Positions 39,841-49,012 of a stretch of 64,000 nucleotides of DNA are shown one piece after another; the first letter of the stretch is position 1; the number at the start of each line of letters is the position of its first letter. A program made the position numbers and the translations under genes. The notes under the pieces are model-generated. The model ran no database searches and was not told the DNA's origin. It worked only from the letters and a program-made list of their open reading frames with translations. Origin of the DNA: Rhizobium oryzihabitans (GTDB lineage: Bacteria; Pseudomonadota; Alphaproteobacteria; Rhizobiales; Rhizobiaceae); assembly GCF_010669145.1 (NCBI RefSeq), contig NZ_CP048632.1, positions 62,001 to 126,000 on the forward strand, given 5' to 3'.

Positions 39841-40548
39841 TTACCGATCCCGCAATCTCAGTTCGTCGGTCTGCATCTGCAGCGAGCCGAGGGTAGACAG
39901 GAAGCTCATGCCGAGCAGGCTCTGGCCCAATTGCCCGTCCTGCGCGACGAGGGCAGGGATGTTGCGCCGCATGATGGGGCCGATGCCTATCTCCGACAGG
40001 GTGACGGGGGCAGCCGCCGTGCGGCCGTTCGCCGTCATGACAGGTACGGTGTAGCGCAGGCTCGTCGTATCGATGCCGATTGTCGCCGCATCCGCATTGG
40101 CGAGCACCACGGAGCTTGCGCCGGTATCGACGAGCATGTGGATGGTCTTGCCGTCGACGCTCACATTCGCTTCGAAATGGCCGCTCATCGATTTGTGCAG
40201 GACGATCTCCTGTTCGCCGCCGGATGTTGTTACCACAACGGCGCGGCCCGGCATCAGCCCGCCCAGCAGCCGATCGCCGAAGGATTGCAGGTCGTAACGA
40301 TAGAGGTAGAGCGAGACCAGGCCGAGGATGATGACGAGCCAGACGGCAAGCTGACGGATGACGGTGCCGAAGCTGCCGCGCCTTCCCGCCAGAATGCCGA
40401 CGGACAGGAGCCCGGCGATCGGCAGGAAAAAGATCATCTGTCCGAACTTGTCGTTATCGATGCCGAAGGTGCGGCCGCTGTCGTGATTGACGAGAAGCAG
40501 GCCGAGACCGACGGCCAGCAGGAGGAGAACGATGGTCAGCCTGTTCAT
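39841..40548 (-). CDS. Clan AA retropepsin-like aspartic protease (TIGR02281 type)
   Basis: 235 aa. Two or three N-terminal membrane helices (residues 3-20, 38-55 and 67-83) are followed by an outward-facing domain with the catalytic Asp in HMLVDTGASSVVL and the second conserved strand GIGPIMRRNIPALV and LLGMSFLSTLGS. One catalytic Asp per chain, so it should act as a dimer. Common in alphaproteobacteria; substrate unknown. The start overlaps the stop of the DUF1289 gene. Confidence 0.88.
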   Translation of the reverse strand: MNRLTIVLLLLAVGLGLLLVNHDSGRTFGIDNDKFGQMIFFLPIAGLLSVGILAGRRGSFGTVIRQLAVWLVIILGLVSLYLYRYDLQSFGDRLLGGLMPGRAVVVTTSGGEQEIVLHKSMSGHFEANVSVDGKTIHMLVDTGASSVVLANADAATIGIDTTSLRYTVPVMTANGRTAAAPVTLSEIGIGPIMRRNIPALVAQDGQLGQSLLGMSFLSTLGSLQMQTDELRLRDR

Positions 40549-40739
40549 GCGGTGGGCGTCTCCTTGGCGGCATCCCTGCCAGCTCTTGCCAGTCTTTCCG
40601 GAAGCGCCTGCATGATCCTCCGGCGCGTCTCGTCGCTATAGCTCGCCCAGCCGCCGATTTCCTCCAGCGTGCGGCCGCAACCGATACAGAGGCTGTCGGT
40701 CGCATCAAGGGAGCAGATGTGAATGCAGGGCGTTTCCAT
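40545..40739 (-). CDS. DUF1289 family protein
   Basis: 64 aa. The family's four-cysteine pattern is clear (CIHICSLDATDSLCIGCGRTLEEI), then W and a basic helix. Probable metal-binding small protein of unknown role. Four-base overlap with the aspartic protease gene. Confidence 0.87.
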   Translation of the reverse strand: METPCIHICSLDATDSLCIGCGRTLEEIGGWASYSDETRRRIMQALPERLARAGRDAAKETPTA

Positions 40740-40758
40740 GGTGATCTATATCAGGCCG

Positions 40759-41543
40759 TCACGCCACAAGGGCAAGGGTGATGAGAATCACGATCTCCGT
40801 GATCTGCTGGCAGGCGCCGATGGTATCACCGGTGTGGCCATCGATCTTGCTGACACAGAGCCTGCCGAATAGCGCCGTCGCAAGCCAAGCCGCCGCCAGA
40901 ACGACAACGATCGATACAAAGGGCAGGGCGTGCAGGGTGAAGAGCGCGAACAGCAGCAGGCCTGTCACCAGCGCGATGTTTCGCTCGCTTGTCCCCGGCT
41001 GCCCGGCGGCGGCGGCGATGCCGGTGGTTTTTGCGGCCGGCAACGCCTGCCAGTGCCACACCATCAGGGCGCGGCTCATCACCAGTGCGGCGATCAGGCA
41101 GGCGGCGGCGGTCCTGGCGGGCAGGGTCTCGATCAGCGATGCAAGTGCTGTGGCGCGCAGCGCGAAGGACAGGATCATGGCGATCGTGCCATAGCTGCCG
41201 ATGCGACTGTCCTTCATGATGTCAAGCGTTCGGGCCCGGTCCTTGCCGCTGCCGAAACCGTCGGCCATGTCGGCCAGCCCGTCTTCATGCAGCGCGCCGG
41301 TGATGAGGGCGGTGACGGCGATGGCGAGCCAGCCTGTGAGCTGGGGGAGGCGTCGAAGGTGGCGAGAAGGACCACAAGGAAAGCCGCGGGCAGGGCGATC
41401 AACAGGCCGGCTGCGGGAAAGGTGCGGGCGGTGCGGCGCATCGAGACGTCGTCACCATCACTGAAAAAGCGCGAGGGAACCGGCAGGCGGCTGAGAAAGG
41501 CAACGGAATGCATGACATCTGTTATAAAATCCCCGGCCTTCAT
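40759..41543 (-). CDS. cobS: Adenosylcobinamide-GDP ribazoletransferase, split by a one-base frameshift
   Basis: Last joining step of cobalamin assembly: adenosylcobinamide-GDP plus alpha-ribazole; an integral membrane enzyme. The first frame (MKAGDFITDVMHSVAFLSRLPVPSRFF...LLATFDASP) loses frame at the run of five G (41343-41347); another frame continues QLTGWLAIAVTALITGALHEDGLADMADGFGSG, the acidic active-site motif, to the normal end. One added base gives 261 aa. GGAGAG precedes the ATG. Symbol CobV is used for the same enzyme in some alphaproteobacteria. Confidence 0.9.
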
Positions 41544-41696
41544 GCTCTCTCCGCTGCAGTACTTGCATTTCCGGTTGTTCCGCGGCGCATCCGCGATTAT
41601 GAGAGGCGCAACAAAGACCGATTTGCCGGAAAACACAAGTTTCCGGACGCATGAGCCGATGCGAAAGCCAACCCGGCTACGAAAGAGACTGATACC

Positions 41697-42719
41697 ATGA
41701 GCATGAGCGGATTGCCCTTCGATGATTTCCGCGCGCTGCTGCGCGAGCTTCCCGGCCCGGACACGCATGCGCTTGTGGCGGCCAAGGAGCGCAATGCGCA
41801 ATTGACCAAGCCTGCGGGCTCGCTCGGCCGTCTGGAAGAAATCGCCATGTGGCTCGCCGCATGGTCCGGCCGTTCGCCCGCCGTCACCCGTCCGCTGGTG
41901 GCGATCTTTGCCGGCAATCATGGCGTCACGCGTCACGGCATCACGCCCTATCCGACGTCGGTGACGCAGCAGATGGTGGAGAATTTCGCGGCAGGCGGTG
42001 CTGCGATCAACCAGATCTGCGTCTCCAACGATCTCGGTCTCAAGATATTCGATCTGGCGCTCGATTACCCGACCGGAGACATCACCTGCGAGCCGGCCCT
42101 TTCCGAGCGCGACTGCGCCGCGACCATGGCCTTCGGCATGGAGGCGATTGCCGGCGGCACCGATCTTCTCTGCGTCGGTGAAATGGGTATCGGCAACACC
42201 ACCATTGCTGCTGCGATCAATCTGGCGCTTTACGGCGGCACGGCGGAAGAGTGGACCGGTCCCGGCACCGGCTCGGAAGGCGATGTCATGGCGCGCAAGA
42301 TTGCGGCGGTGAAGGCTGCCGTGGAATTCCATAAAGATCACCTGTCCGATCCGCTGGAAATCATGCGCCGTCTTGGCGGACGTGAGATTGCGGCGATTGC
42401 CGGCGCCATCCTTGCGGCGCGCGTGCAGCGCATTCCCGTGCTTATCGACGGTTATGTGGCCACGGCCGCTGCCGCATTGTTGAAAGCGGCCAATCCTTCC
42501 GCGCTCGACCATTGCCTGATCGGCCATGTCTCGGGTGAACCCGGCCATCTCGCTGCCGTCGAAAAACTTGGCAAGACGCCGCTTCTGGCGCTTGGCATGC
42601 GGCTTGGCGAGGGAACGGGTGCTGCTCTGGCCGCCGGTATCGTCAAGGCCGCCGCCGCCTGCCATTCCGGCATGGCGACGTTTGAAGCAGCGGGTGTGGA
42701 CACCCGCATCAGCCATTGA
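41697..42719 (+). CDS. cobT: Nicotinate-nucleotide--dimethylbenzimidazole phosphoribosyltransferase
   Basis: 340 aa. Makes alpha-ribazole phosphate for the lower ligand of cobalamin. Motifs: KPAGSLGRLEEIAMWLAAW, FAGNHGVTRHGITPYPTSVTQQMVENFAAGGAAINQI, and GEMGIGNTTIAAAI; the catalytic Glu region EPGHLAAVEKLG near residue 278 is intact. Divergent from cobS, the next enzyme, over 153 bases in which no cobalamin riboswitch is visible. Also called CobU in rhizobial nomenclature. Confidence 0.95.
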   Translation: MSMSGLPFDDFRALLRELPGPDTHALVAAKERNAQLTKPAGSLGRLEEIAMWLAAWSGRSPAVTRPLVAIFAGNHGVTRHGITPYPTSVTQQMVENFAAGGAAINQICVSNDLGLKIFDLALDYPTGDITCEPALSERDCAATMAFGMEAIAGGTDLLCVGEMGIGNTTIAAAINLALYGGTAEEWTGPGTGSEGDVMARKIAAVKAAVEFHKDHLSDPLEIMRRLGGREIAAIAGAILAARVQRIPVLIDGYVATAAAALLKAANPSALDHCLIGHVSGEPGHLAAVEKLGKTPLLALGMRLGEGTGAALAAGIVKAAAACHSGMATFEAAGVDTRISH

Positions 42720-42727
42720 GGTCGAAG

Positions 42728-43132
42728 ATGGACGCGACGCCGCAAAAGAAGCAAGCTGAGCCCGCCTTCCGCAAGGAAAAGGGTTGGCGGCATCTTTTTG
42801 CCGCCGCACGTTATTCCTTGCAGGGGCTGGGAAGGCTATGGCAGGAGGCGGCGTTCCGTCATGAGGTTCTCGCCTTTGGCGTCGGACTTGCCCTGCTTCT
42901 GGTGGCCGGAGCGCCCTTTGCGCATCTTCTCGTTTTTACGGTGCTGATGCTGCTTCTGTTTGCAGTCGAGGCGCTCAATACCGCAATTGAGGAACTGGTG
43001 GATCGTATTTCGCCGGAAATCTCCTCGGTCGGGCGGCATGCCAAGGATCTCGGCTCCTTCGCCGTCTTCTGCCTTCTCATGGCAAACGGATTTTTCGTGC
43101 TTTATTCGCTGGGGACGACGCTGTTCTTCTGA
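42728..43132 (+). CDS. dgkA: Diacylglycerol kinase (DgkA type)
   Basis: 134 aa, a basic N-terminus then three membrane helices. The signature EALNTAIEELVDRISPEISSVGRHAKDLGSFAVF is intact, with the catalytic Glu and metal-binding residues. Recycles diacylglycerol to phosphatidic acid during membrane lipid and osmoregulated glucan turnover. It lies eight bases after cobT; a TTG overlapping cobT is a poorer start. Confidence 0.93.
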   Translation: MDATPQKKQAEPAFRKEKGWRHLFAAARYSLQGLGRLWQEAAFRHEVLAFGVGLALLLVAGAPFAHLLVFTVLMLLLFAVEALNTAIEELVDRISPEISSVGRHAKDLGSFAVFCLLMANGFFVLYSLGTTLFF

Positions 43133-43138
43133 GGTGTC

Positions 43139-44695
43139 TCAGGCGAAGGATCGCCGGCGCGGCTGGATGGCGTGGGTTTCCTCCACGGCGGGCAGGCTTT
43201 GCAGCACGCGCTTTGCCGGCAGGATGGCGATGCCTTCGGTGCCCTCGCGCAATTTCGACTTCAGGATGAACTGGCCGTCATGTTTGGCGAGGATGGCCTG
43301 AACAATGGGCAGGCCTAGCCCCGTTCCCTGTTCAGCGCTCTTGATCGCGATAGATCCCTGACCGAAGGCCGAAAGGACGATGGGGATTTCGTCTTCGGGA
43401 ATGCCGGGGCCGTTGTCCCTGATCGAGACATATTGCCCGCCACCCGCCGTCCAGCCTGCCTTTACGAGAATTTCACCACCCTGCGGCGTGAATTTCACCG
43501 CATTGGAGAGAAGGTTCAGGATCACCTGGCGGATGGATTTTTCATCGGCCCAGACCTGCGGCAGGCTGCTTTCGAATTGCTGCGAAATCCTGATCGTCTT
43601 GGCGCGGGCGCGAAGCTGGATCATGCCGATGCAATCCTCGGCGATTTCCAGCATCGAGATCGATTCCTCGTTGAGGTCGTAGCGGCCGGCCTCGATGCGC
43701 GACAGGTCGAGGATTTCGTTGATCAGATCGAGCAGATGCTGGCCGGAGCGGTGGATATCACCGGAATATTCCTTGTAGAGCGGATTATTGAGCGGACCGA
43801 GCACTTCCGAGGCCATGACTTCGGAGAAGCCGAGAATGGCGTTGAGCGGGGTCCTGAGCTCATGCGACATGGAGGCGAGAAAGCGTGATTTTGCCAGATT
43901 CGCCTCTTCCGCGCGCCGCCGCGCCTCATCCGAGACCGAGTTGGCGACTTCGAGTTCGGCGATCAGATCGTCCTTTTCAGTCTGCGACGAAAGCAGCTTG
44001 ACGCTGGTCTGATAAAGCCGGCTGGTGATGCGATGACAGAAAAGGATCGCCATGCCGAACATCAGGGCAAGGCCGACATCGAAGGGATCGCGCGATATGG
44101 CCGAGGTGACGCAGAGAGCGGCCAGCACCGGCAGGAAGGTCATGAATGTCGCCCGCCGCAGCATGAAATTGGCCATGGCAGTGAGCGAAAGGGCGATCAG
44201 CAGTGTCGCGCCCTTGAAGAAGAGGACGAGTGTCGGATCATTGCGCGCCGGCTCGGCGAGCGCAAACATCGCCCAGGCGCAACCGATGAGGATCTGCATG
44301 CCAAGGAAGAGATTACGCCAATGCTGCAGATTTTCCGCTGTAATTTCCTGTTTTGCCGCCCTTTTGGCCAGCATCAGCGACATGGCGTGGAAACTAAGGG
44401 CGATAAGCGACCAGATGATCAGCCCTATGTCACGGGTGATGTACAAACCGATGATGGAGGCGAGTACGATGAAGAGCGGCATGATCATCGCGCCCTGAAG
44501 GGCTTCGGCGATATGCATCGTCAGCATTTCACGTTCATAAGCGTCACTTCCGCCAGCGCCCTGCTGCAGGCGTTCGCGTGTCGTCTTCACCGTGTCGAAA
44601 ACCGCCTTGTTGCGGTGTTTTTTCGACCGGTCGACGATGATCTTGTCGGTGGACGTGCTGACGCTTTTACTCATTGTTACAACGTGGGGTGACAT
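43139..44695 (-). CDS. pdhS2: PdhS/PleC/DivJ-family membrane histidine kinase
   Basis: 518 aa. Six hydrophobic helices (about residues 65-230), a coiled-coil (EKDDLIAELEVANSVSDEARRRAEEANLAKSRF), then HisKA with FLASMSHELRTPLNAILGFSEVM and the family hallmark EVLGPLNNPLYKEYSGDIHRSGQHLLDLINEILDLSRIEAGRY, and HATPase (NLLSNAVKFTP, RDNGPGIP, GTGLGLPI). Such kinases control the DivK/PleD to CtrA cell-cycle pathway. I recall the A. fabrum PdhS2 locus being roughly a dozen genes from recA, as here, so PdhS2 is my best name; family assignment is firm, the exact paralogue is inferred. Confidence 0.82.
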   Translation of the reverse strand: MSPHVVTMSKSVSTSTDKIIVDRSKKHRNKAVFDTVKTTRERLQQGAGGSDAYEREMLTMHIAEALQGAMIMPLFIVLASIIGLYITRDIGLIIWSLIALSFHAMSLMLAKRAAKQEITAENLQHWRNLFLGMQILIGCAWAMFALAEPARNDPTLVLFFKGATLLIALSLTAMANFMLRRATFMTFLPVLAALCVTSAISRDPFDVGLALMFGMAILFCHRITSRLYQTSVKLLSSQTEKDDLIAELEVANSVSDEARRRAEEANLAKSRFLASMSHELRTPLNAILGFSEVMASEVLGPLNNPLYKEYSGDIHRSGQHLLDLINEILDLSRIEAGRYDLNEESISMLEIAEDCIGMIQLRARAKTIRISQQFESSLPQVWADEKSIRQVILNLLSNAVKFTPQGGEILVKAGWTAGGGQYVSIRDNGPGIPEDEIPIVLSAFGQGSIAIKSAEQGTGLGLPIVQAILAKHDGQFILKSKLREGTEGIAILPAKRVLQSLPAVEETHAIQPRRRSFA

Positions 44696-44782
44696 GAACC
44701 CTTGCAGGCTACGCGCAAAATCTTAAGAAGATGCTGCCGTGAAAGGATTTGTTTGCCATTTCTGACAAGGGTTTGTTGTTAC

Positions 44783-45376
44783 ATGGGACGAAATGGAGGC
44801 AGACGCAGGCGTTTTTCGGCCTTTCGCGACGGCGGGCTTTTTCTGGCGACGGTTTTTCTCGGCATTCTGATTGCCGCCAAGCTGGACCTCGTCAATAGCG
44901 AGACCCATAGCGGCCGTTTCTTTGTGATCGATGGCGACACGCTCGCAAAGGGCGGTGAGCGGTTCCGGCTGCTCGGCATCGACGCGCCCGAGCTTTCGCA
45001 GACATGTCTGCGCGGCGGCGAGAGCTGGCCCTGCGGCGAGGAGGCGCGCCGCTTTCTGCGAAGGTTGATGGACGGCGCCCAAGTCTCCTGTTCCGGCAGT
45101 TCCAGAGATCGTTACGGGCGGTTGCTGGTTTATTGTACGGCGGATGAGAAGGATGTTTCGTCGGAAATGGTGGCGGCGGGTTTTGCCGTTGCCTCCGGTT
45201 ATTTCCAGTTTTCCGGCGAGCAGGCGACAGCGCGCCGCGAGGCACGCGGTATCTGGGCTGGAGAATTCGAAAAACCGTCGGAATGGCGGCGCGAACACCG
45301 TGTGGCCGACATCGAGACGCCAGCGGCTGGGTTTTTGACCATCGTCCGTCATCTTCTGGGGTGGAAAAATGGCTGA
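44783..45376 (+). CDS. Thermonuclease (SNase) family protein, membrane-anchored or exported
   Basis: 197 aa. An N-terminal helix (GLFLATVFLGILIAAKL) and then a staphylococcal-nuclease fold: VIDGDTLAKGGERFRLLGIDAPELSQTC (metal site Asp, catalytic Arg) and DRYGRLLVYC. Expected to act outside the cytoplasm on nucleic acids. I prefer the second ATG, where the family alignment begins; the frame extends 27 codons upstream. Overlaps the uracil-DNA glycosylase gene by eight bases. Confidence 0.88.
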   Translation: MGRNGGRRRRFSAFRDGGLFLATVFLGILIAAKLDLVNSETHSGRFFVIDGDTLAKGGERFRLLGIDAPELSQTCLRGGESWPCGEEARRFLRRLMDGAQVSCSGSSRDRYGRLLVYCTADEKDVSSEMVAAGFAVASGYFQFSGEQATARREARGIWAGEFEKPSEWRREHRVADIETPAAGFLTIVRHLLGWKNG

Positions 45377-46022
45377 GACAGATCGGGCTCCATCAATACC
45401 TGATGACGGGCTGGATGGCCTGCGTGCCGAGATCGCCCGCTGTCGCCTCTGTCGTGATACCCCGCTCAAAGGTGCTTCCGATCGCCTGCCGCACGAACCA
45501 CGGCCGGTGGTGGTGATGTCGAAGAAGGCGCGCATCCTGATTGCCGGGCAGGCGCCTGGGCTTCGTGTGCATGAAACGGGTCTGCCCTTCAACGATGCTT
45601 CCGGCGACAGGCTTCGCCAGTGGCTGAATGTGGATCGGGAAACGTTTTACGATCCGGACCGTTTCGCCATCGTGCCGATGGGGTTCTGTTTTCCCGGTTA
45701 TGACGACAAGGGCAGCGACCTGCCGCCGCGACGCGAATGTGCGCCCAAATGGCGGGAGCGGGTGATGGCGGCCATGCCGCAGGTGGAACTCATCCTTGCC
45801 GTCGGCCAATATGCGCAGGCCTTCCATCTGGGCGAAAGGCGGCACAAAACCATGACCGAGACAGTGCGCGACTGGCGCAGCTATTTTCACTCGAATTCGG
45901 GGCCGGCCATTTTTGCGCTACCGCATCCGAGCTGGCGTAACACCGGCTGGCTGAAAAAGAACCCGTGGTTTACGGAGGAGTTGCTTCCGGTTCTTCGCCG
46001 ACATGTGGAAATGCGGCTTTAG
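45369..46022 (+). CDS. Uracil-DNA glycosylase family protein (family 4-like, Fe-S type)
   Basis: 217 aa. The pattern GQAPGLRVHETGLPFNDASGDRL matches motif 1 of UDG superfamily members and LPHPSWRNTGWLKKNPWF motif 2. Cysteines at 25, 28, 107 and 124 have the spacing of the 4Fe-4S cluster in family 4 enzymes. Removes uracil or damaged bases from DNA in the cytoplasm, an odd partner for a probably exported nuclease. Confidence 0.85.
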   Translation: MAETDRAPSIPDDGLDGLRAEIARCRLCRDTPLKGASDRLPHEPRPVVVMSKKARILIAGQAPGLRVHETGLPFNDASGDRLRQWLNVDRETFYDPDRFAIVPMGFCFPGYDDKGSDLPPRRECAPKWRERVMAAMPQVELILAVGQYAQAFHLGERRHKTMTETVRDWRSYFHSNSGPAIFALPHPSWRNTGWLKKNPWFTEELLPVLRRHVEMRL

Positions 46023-46092
46023 TGAAACAATTTTCTGTTTTTCTCTAAAAATTAGTGTATTGAAAGGAAATTAATTCAGGAGGGTAGACGCA

Positions 46093-46581
46093 TTGGATCG
46101 CCTAGACCGTAAGATTTTGCGCATTCTGCAAGAAGATTCCACCTTGGCTGTCGCTGATCTGGCGAAGAAGGTCGGCCTTTCCACGACGCCCTGTTGGCGG
46201 CGTATCCAGAAGATGGAGGAGGACGGTGTCATCCGTCGGCGCGTGGCGCTGCTGGATCCGGTCAAGGTCAACACCAAGGTCACCGTTTTTGTCTCCATCC
46301 GCACCGCTTCCCATTCCATCGAATGGCTGAAGCGGTTTTCCGAGGTGGTGTCCGAGTTTCCGGAAGTCGTTGAGTTTTACCGCATGAGCGGCGATGTCGA
46401 TTATCTGCTGCGCGTCGTCGTGCCTGATATCGCGGCTTATGACGCCTTCTACAAGCGGATGATCGCCAAGATCGAGATTCGCGACGTGTCGTCCGCCTTT
46501 GCCATGGAACAGATCAAATATACGACGGAACTGCCGCTCGATTACATGCTTCTCGACAATCCGAAATCCGGCGAGGAGTGA
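46093..46581 (+). CDS. Lrp/AsnC family transcriptional regulator
   Basis: 162 aa from a TTG start, chosen because AGGAGGG lies seven bases upstream. N-terminal winged helix (LDRKILRILQEDSTLAVADLAKKVGLSTTPCWRRIQKMEEDGVI) and C-terminal RAM domain (EVVEFYRMSGDVDYLLRVVVPDIAAYDAFYKRMI). Such regulators bind amino acids. The target is not evident from its neighbours. Confidence 0.93.
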   Translation: MDRLDRKILRILQEDSTLAVADLAKKVGLSTTPCWRRIQKMEEDGVIRRRVALLDPVKVNTKVTVFVSIRTASHSIEWLKRFSEVVSEFPEVVEFYRMSGDVDYLLRVVVPDIAAYDAFYKRMIAKIEIRDVSSAFAMEQIKYTTELPLDYMLLDNPKSGEE

Positions 46582-46870
46582 TCCCCGCTTGATCAGGCTT
46601 TGATCAATGCCCTTTCCGGCTGCCGGGAAGGGCATTTTTCGTTTGTGGTCTGGTCGGTCCGCAACTGCGCAAGCGGGTTATCTCACAGTCGCGCAAGGGG
46701 TGCGCCGAATGGCGCTTCCCTGCAGCGCGACAATCTTATTCCGCCCGTAGCGGCAAATTCGCACATTCAATTCTCTGCGTGCTGCCGCCGCGCAAAGCCT
46801 GATTTTGATAAATTCGCTCGAATATCTACGCTTTTATTATCGAAGGGTGGCAACGGCGAAGGATATCCAC

Positions 46871-47836
46871 ATGCTCACAAGACGCGGAACATTGGGACTG
46901 ATTGCGGGTGCGACTGGGGCGGTGTTCCTGCCGCATGTCCGGCGGGCTGGTGCCGCAACCACCACATTGCGGATCGGCTGGCAGAAAAATGGCGTGATTG
47001 CGCTGGCGAAAAGCCAGGGTGCGCTCGAAGCGCTGCTGAAGGATCGCGGCATCGAGGTCAAATGGTCGGAGTTTTCCTCCGGGCCGCCGCTTCTCGAAGC
47101 GCTTGGTGCGGGCGCGCTGGACATCGGGCCGACGGGCGACGTGCCGCCGCTCTTTGCGCAGGCCGCCGGTGGCAATCTGCGTTATGTGGGCACCTATAAG
47201 GGCGCAGCCGGTGGCTCGGCAATCCTCGTGCAGAAGGATTCGCCGCTGAAGACGCTGGCAGACCTGAAGGGCAGGAAGGTTGCCTTCAAGCGCGGCTCCA
47301 GCGCCCACAATGTCACTGTGAAAGCGTTGCGGAAGGCAGGGCTGACGCTGAATGATATAACGCCCGTGGATCTTGCCCCGCCGGATGCTGCGGCCGCCTT
47401 CCGCCGCGGCAGCATCGATGCCTGGTCGATCTGGGATCCTTATTTCGCGGTGGCCGAAAAAGAACCGACGACACGGGTTCTCGCGACGGCTGAGGGGATT
47501 GTCGATCCCTGGAGTTACTTCCTCGCCAATGGCGATTTCGTCGAAAGCAATCCCGATCTCGTGCCGCTGATCCTCAAGGAACTGGCGAATGTCGGCGCAA
47601 GGGCGCAGGCCAATATTGACGCGACGGCGAAGTCGCTGGCGGCGATCACCGGCGTTCCGGAGGATGTCACAAAGGTTTCGCTGACGCGCCCTGGCGCCGA
47701 TCTCGGACGGGTCTCGCTGGTTGCTGATGAGGCTGTCAGCTATCAGCAGGCGCTTGCCGACGAGTTCTACGATCTGAAAATCGTGCCGAAGAAACTCAAG
47801 GTCGCCGATATCGTCTGGCGTCCGAAGGCGAGCTGA
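46871..47836 (+). CDS. ssuA: Aliphatic sulfonate ABC transporter substrate-binding protein
   Basis: 321 aa. A signal with a twin arginine (TRRGTLGLIAGATGAVFLP) is followed by the SsuA fold: RIGWQKNGVIALAKSQGALEALL, SGPPLLEALGAGALDIGPTGDVPPLFAQAAGG, and GSSAHNVTVKALRKAGLTLND. Delivers alkanesulfonates to an ABC importer. No permease or ATPase is adjacent, so it either serves a distant system or is an orphan. Start chosen for the signal peptide. Confidence 0.88.
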   Translation: MLTRRGTLGLIAGATGAVFLPHVRRAGAATTTLRIGWQKNGVIALAKSQGALEALLKDRGIEVKWSEFSSGPPLLEALGAGALDIGPTGDVPPLFAQAAGGNLRYVGTYKGAAGGSAILVQKDSPLKTLADLKGRKVAFKRGSSAHNVTVKALRKAGLTLNDITPVDLAPPDAAAAFRRGSIDAWSIWDPYFAVAEKEPTTRVLATAEGIVDPWSYFLANGDFVESNPDLVPLILKELANVGARAQANIDATAKSLAAITGVPEDVTKVSLTRPGADLGRVSLVADEAVSYQQALADEFYDLKIVPKKLKVADIVWRPKAS

Positions 47837-47943
47837 GGCGGGCGAGAAAGTCGAGTCTCTTCAACCGTCTGGCTGTTATTGCTGAGAGATTGATTCAGGT
47901 GAGTGCCGTGTTCGTCGCATGCAGGACGAGTGCGTGCCGCTTG

Positions 47944-48064
47944 TTTCTTCTCCCCGCCGGGGAGAAGGTCGCGGCAGCGGGATGAGGGGCGACGGCAGGG
48001 ATATGCGGAGAGCTTACCCCCTCATCTGACCCTTCGGGCCATCTTCTCCCCGGCGGGAGAAGAA
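47944..48064. repeat. Intergenic palindromic repeat, family C
   Basis: TTCTTCTCCCCGCCGGGGAGAAG at the left and its near-exact reverse complement CTTCTCCCCGGCGGGAGAAGAA at the right, with GATGAGGGGC and CCCCTCATC as inner arms. Differs from families A and B. Fills most of the gap between ssuA and the methyltransferase gene. Confidence 0.75.
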
Positions 48065-48103
48065 ACTTTTGGCAACGTTGAGGTGCAAGAAGTCGAAGCT
48101 GCA

Positions 48104-48928
48104 TCAGCCCTTGAGCTTCGCAACCACCAGATGACCCGGTGTCGGGTTGCCGTCTTGCATGCGCACGTTGATATCCGTCACCTCGAGAACCTCGAAACCG
48201 GTCGCCGCCAGTCTTTCGCGCACATAGGTTTCCGCATGGGCGAAACGCTGGTGCGGGCCGACGATATAGGGGCGTCCGGCCATGGTCGCTTCCGGTAGAG
48301 TTTCCGAGGAGAAGATCAACAGCCCACCGGGGACGAGGTTTTCGGCGGCGCCGAAAAACAGCGGTTCCAGCGCGCCGAGATAGGGCAGCACATCGGTTGC
48401 GGTGATGATGTCGAAGGGCTCGTCGTCATTGTCCTCGAGAAAATCCTCGGCTTCAGCGACGTAAAGCGTCTCGTAGAGGTCTTTCTCATGGGCGATCTCG
48501 ACCATGTTTTCGGAAATGTCGATACCGGTGATGTCGTCGGCCATGTCGCGCAGCGCCTCGCCGGTCAGGCCGGTGCCGCAGCCGAGATCGAGCAGGCGCT
48601 TGAAGGGGCCGAGCTTCAGCGTCTGCAGGCGCTGGCGCACCATCATCGGCACGGCATAACCGAGTTGTTCGACGAGAATATCTTCGAAGGCTTCGGCATG
48701 CTGGTCGAACAGGGTCTCGACATAGGCGTCAGGCGCTTTCGACGGCGGCTCTCCGCGGCCCATGGCGGCGATGCGGACGGCCGCGCCGCCGTGATCTTCC
48801 GGATCGATGGCCAGAACCTCTTCATAGGCCTTTACCGCGGCATCCACATCGCCTGCTTTTTCAAGCGCCAGCGCGCGGTTATAGGCTTCGGCAAGCGCCT
48901 CTTCGTCAATTTTCTGGTTCTTCGTCAT
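48104..48928 (-). CDS. SAM-dependent methyltransferase with an N-terminal TPR
   Basis: 274 aa. One or more tetratricopeptide-like helices (EEALAEAYNRALALEKAGDVDAAVKAYEEVLAIDPEDHG, residues 8-45) precede a class I methyltransferase: RLLDLGCGTGLTGEALRDMA (motif I, near residue 112), DITGIDISENMVEIA and FDIITATDVLPYLG. Substrate unknown; the TPR suggests a protein partner. Confidence 0.87.
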   Translation of the reverse strand: MTKNQKIDEEALAEAYNRALALEKAGDVDAAVKAYEEVLAIDPEDHGGAAVRIAAMGRGEPPSKAPDAYVETLFDQHAEAFEDILVEQLGYAVPMMVRQRLQTLKLGPFKRLLDLGCGTGLTGEALRDMADDITGIDISENMVEIAHEKDLYETLYVAEAEDFLEDNDDEPFDIITATDVLPYLGALEPLFFGAAENLVPGGLLIFSSETLPEATMAGRPYIVGPHQRFAHAETYVRERLAATGFEVLEVTDINVRMQDGNPTPGHLVVAKLKG

Positions 48929-49012
48929 CGTGCGGTATCCGTCAGCGTCTTCAGTTGAAGTCTGCTGTAAGCCGCAACGGGCATGGGCGCAATGTTTATA
49001 TGGCGCGATAGA

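Noticed and set aside
41544..41696. Cobalamin riboswitch between cobS and cobT
   Set aside because: The gap is short and lacks the conserved B12-box elements.
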